Assembly (NCBI GenBank): GCA_038025085.1
Contig: CM076141.1
Span: 25,358,501 to 25,422,500 of the forward strand
Reading direction: 5' to 3'
Source of the DNA: Tetragonia tetragonoides
Taxonomy: Eukaryota > Streptophyta > Magnoliopsida > Caryophyllales > Aizoaceae
Length of the DNA stretch: 64,000 nucleotides
The notes under the pieces were generated by a model. That model saw only the letters and a list, made by a program, of their open reading frames with translations, was not told the origin of the DNA and made no database searches. Shown here piece by piece: positions 34,123 through 47,150 of this stretch (the stretch's first letter is position 1; every line of letters begins with the position of its first letter). A program made the position numbers and the translations under genes.

Positions 34123-37100
34123 GATTTGAGTTCTTTTGTGTTGTATATTAAAAGAAATCATCCAAATACTTTGTTTGCATTCATTTGAGTGTAAAACTAC
34201 ACCTAGGATGGTTACAGTTACAAACAAGCTTCAACTCAAGCTTTTGAATGCATTTACGCGTTGTAAAAGCTCATACGAGTAGGGTGAAAGAGATTTGAGT
34301 TCTTTTGTGTTGTACATTAAGAGAAAGCATCCAAATACGTTGTTTGCATTCATTTGAGTGTCAAACTACACCTAGGATGTTTACAAGTACGAACAAGCTT
34401 CAACTCAAGCTTTTGAATGCATTTACGCGTTTTAAAAGCTCATACGTGTAGGGTGAAAGAGGTTTAAGTTCATTTGTGTTTTATATTCAGAGAAAGCATC
34501 CAAATACGTTGTTTGCATTCATTTAAGTGTGAAACTACACCTAGGATGTTTACAAGTACAAACAAGTTTCAACTCAAGCAGCTGAATGAATTTACGCGTT
34601 TTAACAGCTATTACGACTAGGGTGATAGAAATTGAGTTCTTTTGTGTTGTATATTAAGAAAAAGCATCCAAATACTTCGTTTGCTTTCGAGTGTGAAATA
34701 ACACCAGGGATGTTTACAAGTACAAACAAGCTTCAAGTCAAGGTTTTGAATGCATTTACGGGTTTTAACAGCTCTTACGACTAGGGTGATAGAAATTGAG
34801 TTCTTTTGTGTTGTGTATGAAGAGAAAGCATCCAAATACTTTGTTTCCATTCAGTTAAGTGTGAAACTACACCTAGGATGTTTACAAGTACAAACAAGCT
34901 TCAACTCAAGCTTTTGAATGCATTTACGCGTTTTAAAAGCTTATACGAGTAGGGTCAAAGAGATTTGAGTTCTTTTGGATTGTATATTAAGAGAAAGCAT
35001 CCAAATACTTTGTATGCATTCATTTGAGTGTGAAACTACACCAAGGATGTTTACAGTTACAAACAAGGTTCAACTCAAGCTTTTGAATGCATTTACGCGT
35101 TTTAAAAGCTCATACGAGTAGGGTGAAAGAGATTTTAGTTCTTTTGTGTTGTATATTAAGAGAAATCATCCAAATACTTTGTTTGCATTCATTTGAGTGT
35201 AAAACTACACCTAGGATGGTTACAGTTACAAACAAGCTTCAACTCAAGCTTTTGAATGCATTTACGCGTTTTAAAAGCTCATACGAGTAGGGTGAAAGAG
35301 ATTTGAGTTCTTTTGTGTTGTATATTAAGAGAAAGCATCCAAATACGTTGTTTGCATTCATTTGAGTGCCACACTACACCTAGGATGTTTACAAGTACGA
35401 ACAAGCTTCAACTCAAGCTTTTGAATGCATTTACGCGTTTTAAAAGCTCATACGAGTAGGGTGAAAGAGATTTGAGTTATTTTGTGTTGTATATTAAGAG
35501 AGAGCATCCAAATACTTTGTTTGCATTCATTTGAGTGTGAAATTACACCTAGGATGTTTACAAGTACAAACAAGCTTCAATTCAAGCTTTTGAATGTATT
35601 TACGCATTTTAAAAGCTCATACGAGTAGCGTGAAAGAGATTTGAGTTCTTTTGTACTGTATATTAAGAGAAAGCATGCAAATACTTTGTGTCCATTTATT
35701 TGAGTGTGAAACTACACCTAGGATTTTTACAGTTACAAACAAGCTTCAACTCAAGCTTTTGAATGCATATACGCGTTTTAAAAGCTCATACGAGTAGGGT
35801 CAAAGAGATTTGAGTTCTTTTGTATTGTATATTAAGAGAAAGCATCCAAATACTTTGTTTGCATTCATTTGAGTGTGAAACTACACCAAGGATGTTTACA
35901 GTTACAAACAAAGTTCAACTCAAGCTTTTGAATGCATTTACGCGTTTTAAAAGCTCATACGAGTAGGGTGAAAGAGATTTGAGTTCTTTTGTGTTGTATA
36001 TTAAGAGAAATCATCCAAATAGTTTGTTTGCATTCATTTGAGTGTAAAACTACACCTAGGATGGTTACAGTTACAAACAAGCTTCAACTCAAGCTTTTGA
36101 ATGCATTTACGCGTTTTAAAAGCTCATACGAGTAGGGTGAAAGAGATTTGAGTTCTTTTGTGTTGTACATTAAGAGAAAGCATCCAAATACGTTGTTTGC
36201 ATTCATTTGAGTGTCAAACTACACCTAGGATGTTTACAAGTACGAACAAGCTTCAACTCAAGCTTTTGAATGTATTTACGCGTTTTAAAAGCTCATACGT
36301 GTAGGGTGAAAGAGGTTTAAGTTCATTTGTGATTTATATTCAGAGAAAGCATCCAAATACGTTGTTTGCATTCATTTAAGTGTGAAACTACACCTAGGAT
36401 GTTTACAAGTACAAACAAGTTTCAACTCAAGCAGCTGAATGAATTTACGCGTTTTAACAGCTATTACGACTAGGGTGATAGAAATTGAGTTATTTTGTGT
36501 TGTATATTAAGAAAAAGCATCCAAATACTTCGTTTGCTTTCAAGTGAGTGTGAAATAACACCAGGGATGTTTACAAGTACAAACAAGCTTCAAGTCAAGC
36601 TTTTGAATGCATTTACGGGTTTTAACAGCTCTTACGACTAGGGTGATAGAAATTGAGTTCTTTTGTGTTGTATATGAAGAGAAAGCATCCAAATACTTTG
36701 TTTCCTTTCAGTTAAGTGTGAAACTACACCTAGGATGTTTACAAGTACAAACATGCTTCAACTCAAGCTTTTGAATGCATTTACGCGTTTTAAAAGCTCA
36801 TACGAGTTGGGTGAAAGAGATTTGAGTTCTTTTGTGTTGTATATTAAGAGAAAGCATCCAAATACGTTGTTTGCATTCAGTTGAGTGTGAAACAACACCT
36901 AGGATGTTTACAAGTACAAACAAGCTTCAACTCAAGCTGTTGAAGGAATTTACACGTTTTTAAAAGCTCATACGAGTAGGGTGAAAGAGAATTGAGTTCT
37001 TTTGTGTTGTATATTAAGAGAAAGCATCCAAATACTTTGTTTGCATTCATTTGAGTGTGAAATTACACCTAGGATGTATACAAGTACAAACAAGCTTCAA

Positions 37101-38225
37101 CTCAAGCTGCTGAATGAATTTACGCGTTTTAACAGCTCTTACGACTAGGGTGATAGAAATTGAGTTCTTTTGTGTTGTATATTAAGAGAAAGCATCCAAA
37201 TACTTTGTTTGCATTCATTTGAGTGTGAAATTACACCTAGGATGTTTACAGTTACAAACAAGCTTCAACTCAAGCTTTTGAAAGCATTTACGCGTTTTAA
37301 AAGCTCATACGAGTAGCGTGAAAGAGATTTGAGTTCTTTTTTATTGTATATTAAGAGAAAGCATCCAAATACTTTGTGTCCATTCATTTGAGTGTGAAAC
37401 TACACCTAGGATGTTTACAGTTACAAACAAGCTTCAACTCAAGCTTTTGAATGCATTTACGCGTTTTAAAAGCTTATACGAGTAGGGTCAAAGAGATTTG
37501 AGTTCTTTTGGATTGTATATTAAGAGAAAGCATCCAAATACTTTGTATGCATTCATTTGAGTGTGAAACTACACCAAGGATGTTTACAGTTACAAACAAG
37601 CTTCAACTCAAGCTTTTGAATGCATTTACGCGTTTTAAAAGCTTATACGAGTAGGTGAAAGAGATTTGAGTTCTTTTGTGTTGTATATTAAGAGAAATCA
37701 TCCAAATACTTTGTTTGCATTCATTTGAGTGTAAAACTACACCTAGGATGGTTACAGTTACAAACAAGCTTCAACTCAAGCTTTTGAATGCATTTACGCG
37801 TTTTAAAAGCTCATACGAGTAGGGTGAAAGAGATTTGAGTTCTTTTGTGTTGTATATTAAGAGAAAGCATCCAAATACGTTGTTTGCATTCATTTGAGTG
37901 TCAAACTACACCTAGGATGTTTACAAGTACGAACAAGCTTCAACTCAAGCTTTTGAATGCATTTACGCGTTTTAAAAGCTCATACGTGTAGGGTGAAAGA
38001 GGTTTGAGTTCATTTGTGTTTTATATTCAGAGAAAGCATCCAAATACGTTGTTTGCATTCATTTAAGTGTGAAACTACACCTAGGATGTTTACAAGTACA
38101 AACAAGTTTCAACTCAAGCAGCTGAATGAATTTACGCGTTTTAACAGCTCTTACGACTAGGGTGATAGAAATTGAGTTCTTTTGTGTTGTATATTAAGAA
38201 AAAGCATCCAAATACTTCGTTTGAT

Positions 38226-38280
38226 TTCATTTACGCGTATGAGCTTTTGAATGCATTTACGCGTTTTAAAAGCTCATACG
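38226..38280 (+). other. Inverted micro-patch with perfect 13-bp hairpin
   Basis: A normal monomer start 'catttacgcg' is followed by TATGAGCTTTT, which is the reverse complement of the usual AAAAGCTCATA, and then by a normal 'gaatgcatttacgcg'. As a result 38,236-38,248 and 38,268-38,280 are perfect 13-bp inverted repeats around a 19-base loop. The switch point GCTTTT is present on both strands of the monomer. It is the only place in the array where I saw sequence in the opposite orientation. Confidence 0.85.
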
Positions 38281-41200
38281 AGTAGGGTGAAAGAGATTTG
38301 AGTTCTTTTGTGTTGTATATTAAGAGAAAGCATCCAAATACGTTGTTTGCATTCATTTGAGTGTCAAACTACACCTAGGATGTTTACAAGTACGAACAAG
38401 CTTCAACTCAAGCTTTTGAATGCATTTACGCGTTTTAAAAGCTCATACGAGTAGGGTGAAAGAGATTTGAGTTCTTTTGTGTTGTATATTAAGAGAAAGC
38501 ATCCAAATACGTTGTTTGCATTCATTTGAGTGTGAAATTTCACCTAGGATATTTACAAGTACAAACAAGCTTCAATTCAAGCTTTTGAATGTATTTACGC
38601 ATTTTAAAAGCTCATACGAGTAGCGTGAAAGAGATTTGAGTTCTTTTGTACTGTATATTAAGAGAAAGCATGCAAATACTTCGTTTGCTTTCAAGTGAGT
38701 GTGAAATAACACCAGGGATGTTTACAAGTACAAACAAGCTTCAAGTCAAGCTTTTGAATGCATTTACGGGTTTTAACAGCTCTTACGACTAGGGTGATAG
38801 AAATTGAGTTCTTTTGTGTTGTATATGAAGAGAAAGCATCCAAATACTTTGTTTCCATTCAGTTAAGTGTGAAACTACACCTAGGATGTTTACAAGTACA
38901 AACATGCTTCAAGTCAAGCTTTTGAATGCATTTACGCGTTTTAAAAGCTCATACGAGTTGGGTGAAAGAGATTTGAGTTCTTTTGTGTTGTATATTAAGA
39001 GAAAGCATCCAAATACGTTGTTTGCATTAAGTTGAGTGTGAAACAACACCTAGGATGTTTACAAGTACAAACAAGCTTCAACTCAAGCTGTTGAAGGAAT
39101 TTACACGTTTTTAAAAGCTCATACGAGTAGGGTGAAAGAGATTTGAGTTCTTTTGTATTGTATATTAAGAGAAAGCATCCAAATACTTTTTTTGCATTCA
39201 TTTGAGTGTAAAACTACACCTAGGATGGTTACAGTTACAAACAAGCTTCAACTCAAGCTTTTGAATGCATTTACGCGTTTTAAAAGCTCATACGAGTAGG
39301 GTGAAAGAGATTTGAGTACTTTTGTGTTGTACATTAAGAGAAAGCATCCAAATACGTTGTTTGCATTCATTTGAGTGTCAAACTACACCTAGGATGTTTA
39401 CAAGTACGAACAAGCTTCAACTCAAGCTTTTGAATGCATTTACGCGTTTTAAAAGCTCATACGTGTAGGGTAAAAGAGGTTTGAGTTCATTTGTGTTTTA
39501 TATTCAGAGAAAGCATCCAAATACGCTGTTTGCATTCATTTAAGTGTGAAACTACACCAAGGATGTTTACAAGTACAAACAAGTTTCAACTCAAGCAGCT
39601 GAATGAATTTACGCGTTTTAACAGCTATTACGACTAGGGTGATAGAAATTGAGTTCTTTTGTGTTGTATATTAAGAAAAAGCATCCAAATACTTCGTTTG
39701 CTTTCAAGTGAGTGTGAAATAACACCAGGGATGTTTACAAGTACAAACAAGCTTCAAGTCAAGGTTTTGAATGCATTTACGGGTTTTAACAGCTCTTACG
39801 ACTAGGGTGATAGAAATTGAGTTCTTTTGTGTTGTATATGAAGAGAAAGCATCCAAATACTTTGTTTCCATTCACTTAAGTGTGAAACTACACCTAGGAT
39901 GTTTACAAGTACAAACATGCTTCAACTCAAGGTTTTGAATGCATTTACGCGTTTTAAAAGCTCATACGAGTTGGGTGAAAGAGATTTGAGTTCTTTTGTG
40001 TTGTATATTAAGAGAAAGCATCCAAATACGTTGTTTGCATTCAGTTGAGTGTGAAACAACACCTAGGATGTTTACAAGTACAAACAAGCTTCAACTCAAG
40101 CTGTTGAAGGAATTTACACGTTTTTAAAAGCTCATACGAGTAGGGTGAAAGAGATTTGAGTTCTTTTGTGTTGTATATTAAGAGAAAGCATCCAAATACT
40201 TTGTTTGCATTCATTTGAGTGTGAAATTACACCTAGGATGTATACAAGTACAAACAAGCTTCAACTCAAGCTGCTGAATGAATTTACGCGTTTTAACAGC
40301 TCTTACGACTAGGGTGATAGAAATTGAGTTCTTTTGTGTTGTATATTAAGAGAAAGCATCCAAATACTTTGTTTGCATTCATTTGAGTGTGAAATTACAC
40401 CTAGGATGTTTACAGTTACAAACAAGCTTCAACTCAAGCTTTTGAAAGCATTTACGCGTTTTAAAAGCTCATACGAGTAGAGTGAAAGAGATTTGAGTTC
40501 TTTTTTATTGTATATTAAAAGAAAGCATCCAAATACTTTGTGTCCATTCATTTGAGTGTGAAACTACACCTAGGATGTTTACAGTTACAAACAGGCTTCA
40601 ACTCAAGCTTTTAAATGCATTTACGCGTTTTAAAAGCTTATACGAGTAGGGTCAAAGAGATTTGAGTTCTTTTGGATTGTATATTAAGAGAAAGCATCCA
40701 AATACTTTGTATGCATTCATTTGAGTGTGAAACTACACCAAGGATGTTTACAGTTACAAACAAGGTTCAACTCAAGCTTTTGAATGCATTTACGCGTTTT
40801 AAAAGCTCATACGAGTAGGGTGAAAGAGATTTGAGTTCTTTTGTGTTGTATATTAAGAGAAATCATCCAAATACTTTGTTTGCATTCATTTGAGTGTAAA
40901 ACTACACCTAGGATGGTTACAGTTACAAACAAGCTTCAATTCAAGCTTTTGAATGCATTTACGCGTTTTAAAAGCTCATACGAGTAGGGTGAAAGAGATT
41001 TGAGTTCTTTTGTGTTGTATATTAAGAGAAAGCATCCAAATACGTTGTTTGCATTCATTTGAGTGTCACACTACACCTAGGATGTTTACAAGTACGAACA
41101 AGCTTCAACTCAAGCTTTTGAATGCATTTACGCGTTTTAAAAGCTCATACGAGTAGGGTGAAAGAGATTTGAGTTATTTTGTGTTGTATATTAAGAGAAA

Positions 41201-44200
41201 GCATACAAATACTTTGTTTGCATTCATTTGAGTGTCAAATTACACCTAGGATGTTTACAAGTACAAACAAGCTTCAATTCAAGCTTTTGAATGTATTTAC
41301 GCATTTTAAAATCTCATACGAGTAGGGTCAAAGAGATTTGAGTTCTTTTGTATTGTATATTAAGAGAAAGCATCCAAATACTTTGTTTGCATTCATTTGA
41401 GTGTGAAACTACACCAAGGATGTTTACAGTTACAAACAAGGTTCAACTCAAGCTTTTGAATGCATTTACGCGTTTTAAAAGCTCATACGAGTAGGGTGAA
41501 AGAGATTTGAGTTCTTTTGTGTTGTATATTAAGAGAAATCATCCAAATACTTTGTTTGCATTCATATGAGTGTAAAACTACACCTAGGATGTTTACAGTT
41601 ACAAACAAGCTTCAACTCAAGCTTTTGAAAGCATTTACGCGTTTTAAAAGCTCATACGAGTAGCGTGAAAGAGATTTGAGTTCTTTTGTACTGTATATTA
41701 AGAGAAAGCATGCAAATACTTTGTGTCCATTCATTTGAGTGTGAAACTACACCTAGGATTTTTACAGTTACAAACAAGCTTCAACTCAAGCTTTTGAATG
41801 CATTTACGCGTTTTAAAAGCTCATACGAGTAGGGTCAAAGAGATTTGAGTTCTTTTGTATTGTATATTAAGAGAAAGCATCCAAATACTTTGTTTGCATT
41901 CATTTGAGTGTGAAACTACACCAAGGATGTTTACAGTTACAAACAAGGTTCAACTCAAGCTTTTGAATGCATTTACGCGTTTTAAAAGCTCATACGAGTA
42001 GGGTGAAAGAGATTTGAGTTCTTTTGTGTTGTATATTAAGAGAAATCATCCAAATACTTTGTTTGCATTCATATGAGTGTAAAACTACACCTAGGATGGT
42101 TAGAGTTACAAACAAGCTTCAACTCAAGCTTTTGAATGCATTTACGCGTTTTAAAAGCTCATACGAGTAGGGTGAAAGAGATTTGAGTTCTTTTGTGTTG
42201 TACATTAAGAGAAAGCATCCAAATACGTTGTTTGCATTCATTTGAGTGTCAAACTACACCTAGGATGTTTACAAGTACGAACAAGCTTCAACTCAAGCTT
42301 TTGAATGCAGTTACGCGTTTTAAAAGCTCATACGTGTAGGGTGAAAGAGGTTTGAGTTCATTTGTGTTTTATATTCAGAGAAAGCATCCAAATACGCTGT
42401 TTGCATTCATTTAAGTGTGAAACTACACCAAGGATGTTTACAAGTACAAACAAGTTTCAACTCAAGCAGCTGAATGAATTTACGCGTTTTAACAGTTATT
42501 ACGACTAGGGTGATAGAAATTGAGTTCTTTTGTGTTGTATATTAAGAAAAAGCATCCAAATACTTCGTTTGCTTTCAAGTGAGTGTGAAATAACACCAGG
42601 GATGTTTACAAGTACAAACAAGCTTCAAGTCAAGCTTTTGAATGCATTTACGGGTTTTAACAGCTCTTACGACTAGGGTGATAGAAATTGAGTTCTTTTG
42701 TGTTGTATATGAAGAGAAAGCATCCAAATACTTTGTTTCCATTCAGTTAAGTGTGAAACTACACCTAGGATGTTTACAAGTACAAACATGCTTCAACTCA
42801 AGCTTTTGAATGCATTTACGCGTTTTAAAAGCTCATACGAGTTGGGTGAAAGAGATTTGAGTTCTTTTGTGTTGTATATTAAGAGAAAGCATCCAAATAC
42901 GTTGTTTGCATTCAGTTGAGTGTGAAACAACACCTAGGATGTTTACAAGTACAAACAAGCTTCAACTCAAGCTGTTGAAGGAATTTACACGTTTTTAAAA
43001 GCACATACGAGTAGGGTGAAAGAGATTTGAGTTCTTTTGTGTTGTATATTAAGAGAAAGCATCCAAATACTTTGTTTGCATTCATTTGAGTGTGAAATTA
43101 CACCTAGGATGTATACAAGTACAAACAAGCTTCAACTCAAGCTGCTGAATGAATTTACGCGTTTTAACAGCTCTTACGACTAGGGTGATAGAAATTGAGT
43201 TCTTTTATGTTGTATATTAAGAGAAAGCATCCAAATACTTTGTTTGCATTCATTTGAGTGTGAAATTACACCTAGGATGTTTACAGTTACAAACAAGCTT
43301 CAACTCAAGCTTTTGAAAGCATTTACGCGTTTTAAAAGCTCATACGAGTAGCGTGAAAGAGATTTGAGTTCTTTTTTATTGTATATTAAAAGAAAGCATC
43401 CAAATACTTTGTGTCCATTCATTTGAGTGTGAAACTACACCTAGGATGTTTACAGTTACAAACAAGCTTCAACTCAAGCTTTTGAATGCATTTACGCGTT
43501 TTAAAAGCTTATACGAGTAGGGTCAATGAGATTTGAGTTCTTTTGGATTGTATATTAAGAGAAAGCATCCAAATACTTTGTATGCATTCATTTGAGTGTG
43601 AAACTACACCAAGGATGTTTACAGTTACAAACAAGGTTCAACTCAAGCTTTTGAATGCATTTACGCGTTTTAAAAGCTCATACGAGTAGGGTGAAAGAGA
43701 TTTGAGTTCTTTTGTGTTGTATATTAAGAGAAATCATCCAAATACTTTGTTTGCATTCATTTGAGTGTAAAACTACACCTAGGATGGTTACAGTTACAAA
43801 CAAGCTTCAACTCAAGCTTTTGAATGCATTTACGCGTTTTAAAAGCTCATACGAGTAGGGTGAAAGAGATTTGAGTTCTGTTGTGTTGTATATTAAGAGA
43901 AAGCATCCAGATACGTTGTTTGCATTCATTTGAGTGTCACACTACACCTAGGATGTTTACAAGTACGAACAAGCTTCAACTCAAGCTTTTGAATGCATTT
44001 ACGCGTTTTAAAAGCTCATACGAGTAGGGTGAAAGAGATTTGAGTTATTTTGTGTTGTATATTAAGAGAAAGCATCCAAATACTTTGTTTGCATTCATTT
44101 GAGTGTGAAATTACACCTAGGATGTTTACAAGTACAAACAAGCTTCAATTCAAGCTTTTGAATGCAGTTACGCGTTTTAAAAGCTCATACGTGTAGGGTG

Positions 44201-45689
44201 AAAGAGGTTTGAGTTCATTTGTGTTTTATATTCAGAGAAAGCATCCAAATACGCTGTTTGCATTCATTTAAGTGTGAAACTACACCAAGGATGTTTACAA
44301 GTACAAACAAGTTTCAACTCAAGCAGCTGAATGAATTTACGCGTTTTAACAGCTATTACGACTAGGGTGATAGAAATTGAGTTCTTTTGTGTTGTATATT
44401 AAGAAAAAGCATCCAAATACTTCGTTTGCTTTCAAGTGAGTGTGAAATAACACCAGGGATGTTTACAAGTACAAACAAGCTTCAAGTCAAGGTTTTGAAT
44501 GCATTTACGGGTTTTAACAGCTCTTACGACTAGGGTGATAGAAATTGAGTTCTTTTGTGTTGTATATGAAGAGAAAGCATCCAAATACTTTGTTTCCATT
44601 CAGTTAAGTGTGAAACTACACCTAGGATGTTTACAAGTACAAACATGCTTCAACTCAAGCTTTTGAATGCATTTACGCGTTTTAAAAGCTCATACGAGTT
44701 GGGTGAAAGAGATTTTAGTTCTTTTGTGTTGTATATTAAGAGAAAGCATCCAAATACGTTGTTAGCATTCAGTTGAGTGTGAAACAACACCTAGGATGTT
44801 TACAAGTACAAACAAGCTTCAACTCAAGCTGTTGAAGGAATTTACATGTTTTTAAAAGCTCATACGAGTAGGGTGAAAGAGATTTGAGTTCTTTTGTGTT
44901 GTATATTAAGAGAAAGCATCCAAATACTTTGTTTGCATTCATTTGAGTGTGAAATTACACCTAGGATGTATACAAGTACAAACAACCTTCAACTCAAGCT
45001 GCTGAATGAATTTACGCGTTTTAACAGCTCTTACGACTAGGGTGATAGAAATTGAGTTCTTTTGTGTTGTATATTAAGAGAAAGCATCCAAATACTTTGT
45101 TTGCATTCATTTGAGTGTGAAATTACACCTAGGATGTTTACAGTTACAAACAAGCTTCAACTCAAGCTTTTGAAAGCATTTACGCGTTTTAAAAGCTCAT
45201 ACGAGTAGCGTGAAAGAGATTTGAGTTCTTTTTTATTGTATATTAAGAGAAAGCATCCAAATACTTTGTGTCCATTCATTTGAGTGTGAAACTACACCTA
45301 GGATGTTTACAGTTACAAACAAGCTTCAACTCAAGCTTTTGAATGCATTTACGCGTTTTAAAAGCTTATACGAGTAGGGTCAAAGAGATTTGAGTTCTTT
45401 TGGATTGTATATTAAGAGAAAGCATCCAAATACTTTGTATGCATTCATTTGAGTGTGAAACTACACCAAGGATGTTTACAGTTACAAACAAGGTTCAACT
45501 CAAGCTTTTGAATGCATTTACGCGTTTTAAAAGCTCATACGAGTATGGTGAAAGAGATTTGAGTTCTTTTGTGTTGTATATTAAGAGAAATCATCCAAAT
45601 ACTTTGTTTGCATTCATTTGAGTGTAAAACTACACCTAGGATGGTTACAGTTACAAACAAGCTTCAACTCAAGCTTTTGAATGCATTTA

Positions 45690-46250
45690 CGCGTTTTAAA
45701 AGCTCATACGAGTAGGGTGAAAGAGATTTGAGTTCTTTTGTGTTGTATATTAAGAGAGAGCATCCAGATACGTTGTTTGCATTCATTTGAGTGTCACACT
45801 ACACCTAGGATGTTTACAAGTACGAACAAGCTTCAACTCAAGCTTTTGAATGCATTTACGCGTTTTAAAAGCTCATACGAGTAGGGTGAAAGAGATTTGA
45901 GTTCTTTTGTGTTGTATATTAAGAGAGAGCATCCAGATACGTTGTTTGCATTCATTTGAGTGTCACACTACACCTAGGATGTTTACAAGTACGAACAAAC
46001 TTCAACTCAAGCTTTTGAATGCATTTACGCGTTTTAAAAGCTCATACGAGTAGGGTGAAAGAGATTTGAGTTCTTTTGTGTTGTATATTAAGAGAAAGCA
46101 TCCAGATACGTTGCTTGCATTCATTTGAGTGTCACACTACACCTAGGATGTTTACAAGTACGAACAAGCTTCAACTCAAGCTTTTGAATGCATTTACGCG
46201 TTTTAAAAGCTCATACGAGTAGGGTGAAAGAGATTTGAGTTATTTTGTGT
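45690..46250 (+). repeat. Run of three near-identical single monomers
   Basis: Three consecutive 169-bp units share 'agcatccagatacgttg', 'gagtgtcacactacacc' and 'acaagtacgaac' (units near 45,763, 45,932 and 46,101) with only a few differences. The same type otherwise appears once per higher-order unit (for example near 43,908), so this is a local one-monomer amplification. Confidence 0.75.
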
Positions 46251-46789
46251 TGTATATTAAGAGAAAGCATCCAAATACTTTGTATGCATTCATTTGACTG
46301 TGAAACTACACCGAGGATGTTTACAGTTACAAACAAGGTTCAACTCAAGCTTTTGAATGCATTTACGCGTTTTAAAAGCTCATACGAGTAGGGTGAAAGA
46401 GATTTGAGTTCTTTTGTGTTGTATATTAAGAGAAATCATCCAAATACTTTGTTTGCATTCATTTGAGTGTAAAACTACACCTAGGATGGTTACAGTTACA
46501 AACAAGCTTCAACTCAAGCTTTTGAATGCATTTCCGCGTTTTAAAAGCTCATACGAGTAGGGTGAAAGAGATTTGAGTTCTTTTGTGTTGTATATTAAGA
46601 GAAAGCATCCAGATACGTTGTTTGCATTCATTTGAGTGTCACACTACACCTAGGATGTTTACAAGTACGAACAAGCTTCAACTCAAGCTTTTGAATGCAT
46701 TTACGCGTTTTAAAAGCTCATACGAGTAGGGTGAAAGAGATTTGAGTTATTTTGTGTTGTATATTAAGAGAAAGCATCCAAATACTTTG

Positions 46790-47150
46790 TTTGCATTCAT
46801 TTGAGTGTGAAACTACACCAAGGATGTTTACAGTTACAAACAAGGTTCAACTCAAGCTTTTGAATGCATTTACGCGTTTTAAAAGCTCATACGAGTAGGG
46901 TGAAAGAGATTTGAGTTCTTTTGTGTTGTATATTAAGAGAAATCATCCAAATACTTTGTTTGCATTCATATGAGTGTGAAACTACACCAAGGATGTTTAC
47001 AGTTACAAACAAGGTTCAACTCAAGCTTTTGAATGCATTTACGCGTTTTAAAAGCTCATACGAGTAGGGTGAAAGAGATTTGAGTTCTTTTGTGTTGTAT
47101 ATTAAGAGAAATCATCCAAATACTTTGTTTGCATTCATATGAGTGTAAAA
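46790..47150 (+). repeat. Two-copy tandem of one monomer type
   Basis: Monomers with 'gaaatcatcc', 'gcattcatatgagtg' and 'aacaaggttcaac' occur twice in a row (near 46,820-46,985 and 46,990-47,150). Elsewhere in this domain the type is single, so a recent 169-bp duplication is likely. Confidence 0.7.

Noticed and set aside
2852..39201. Minus-strand open frames of about 70 residues in the satellite (such as 2852-3067, 11238-11453, 25539-25754, 38995-39201)
   Set aside because: These are the antisense reading of the same monomers and likewise a consequence of low stop density in one frame.
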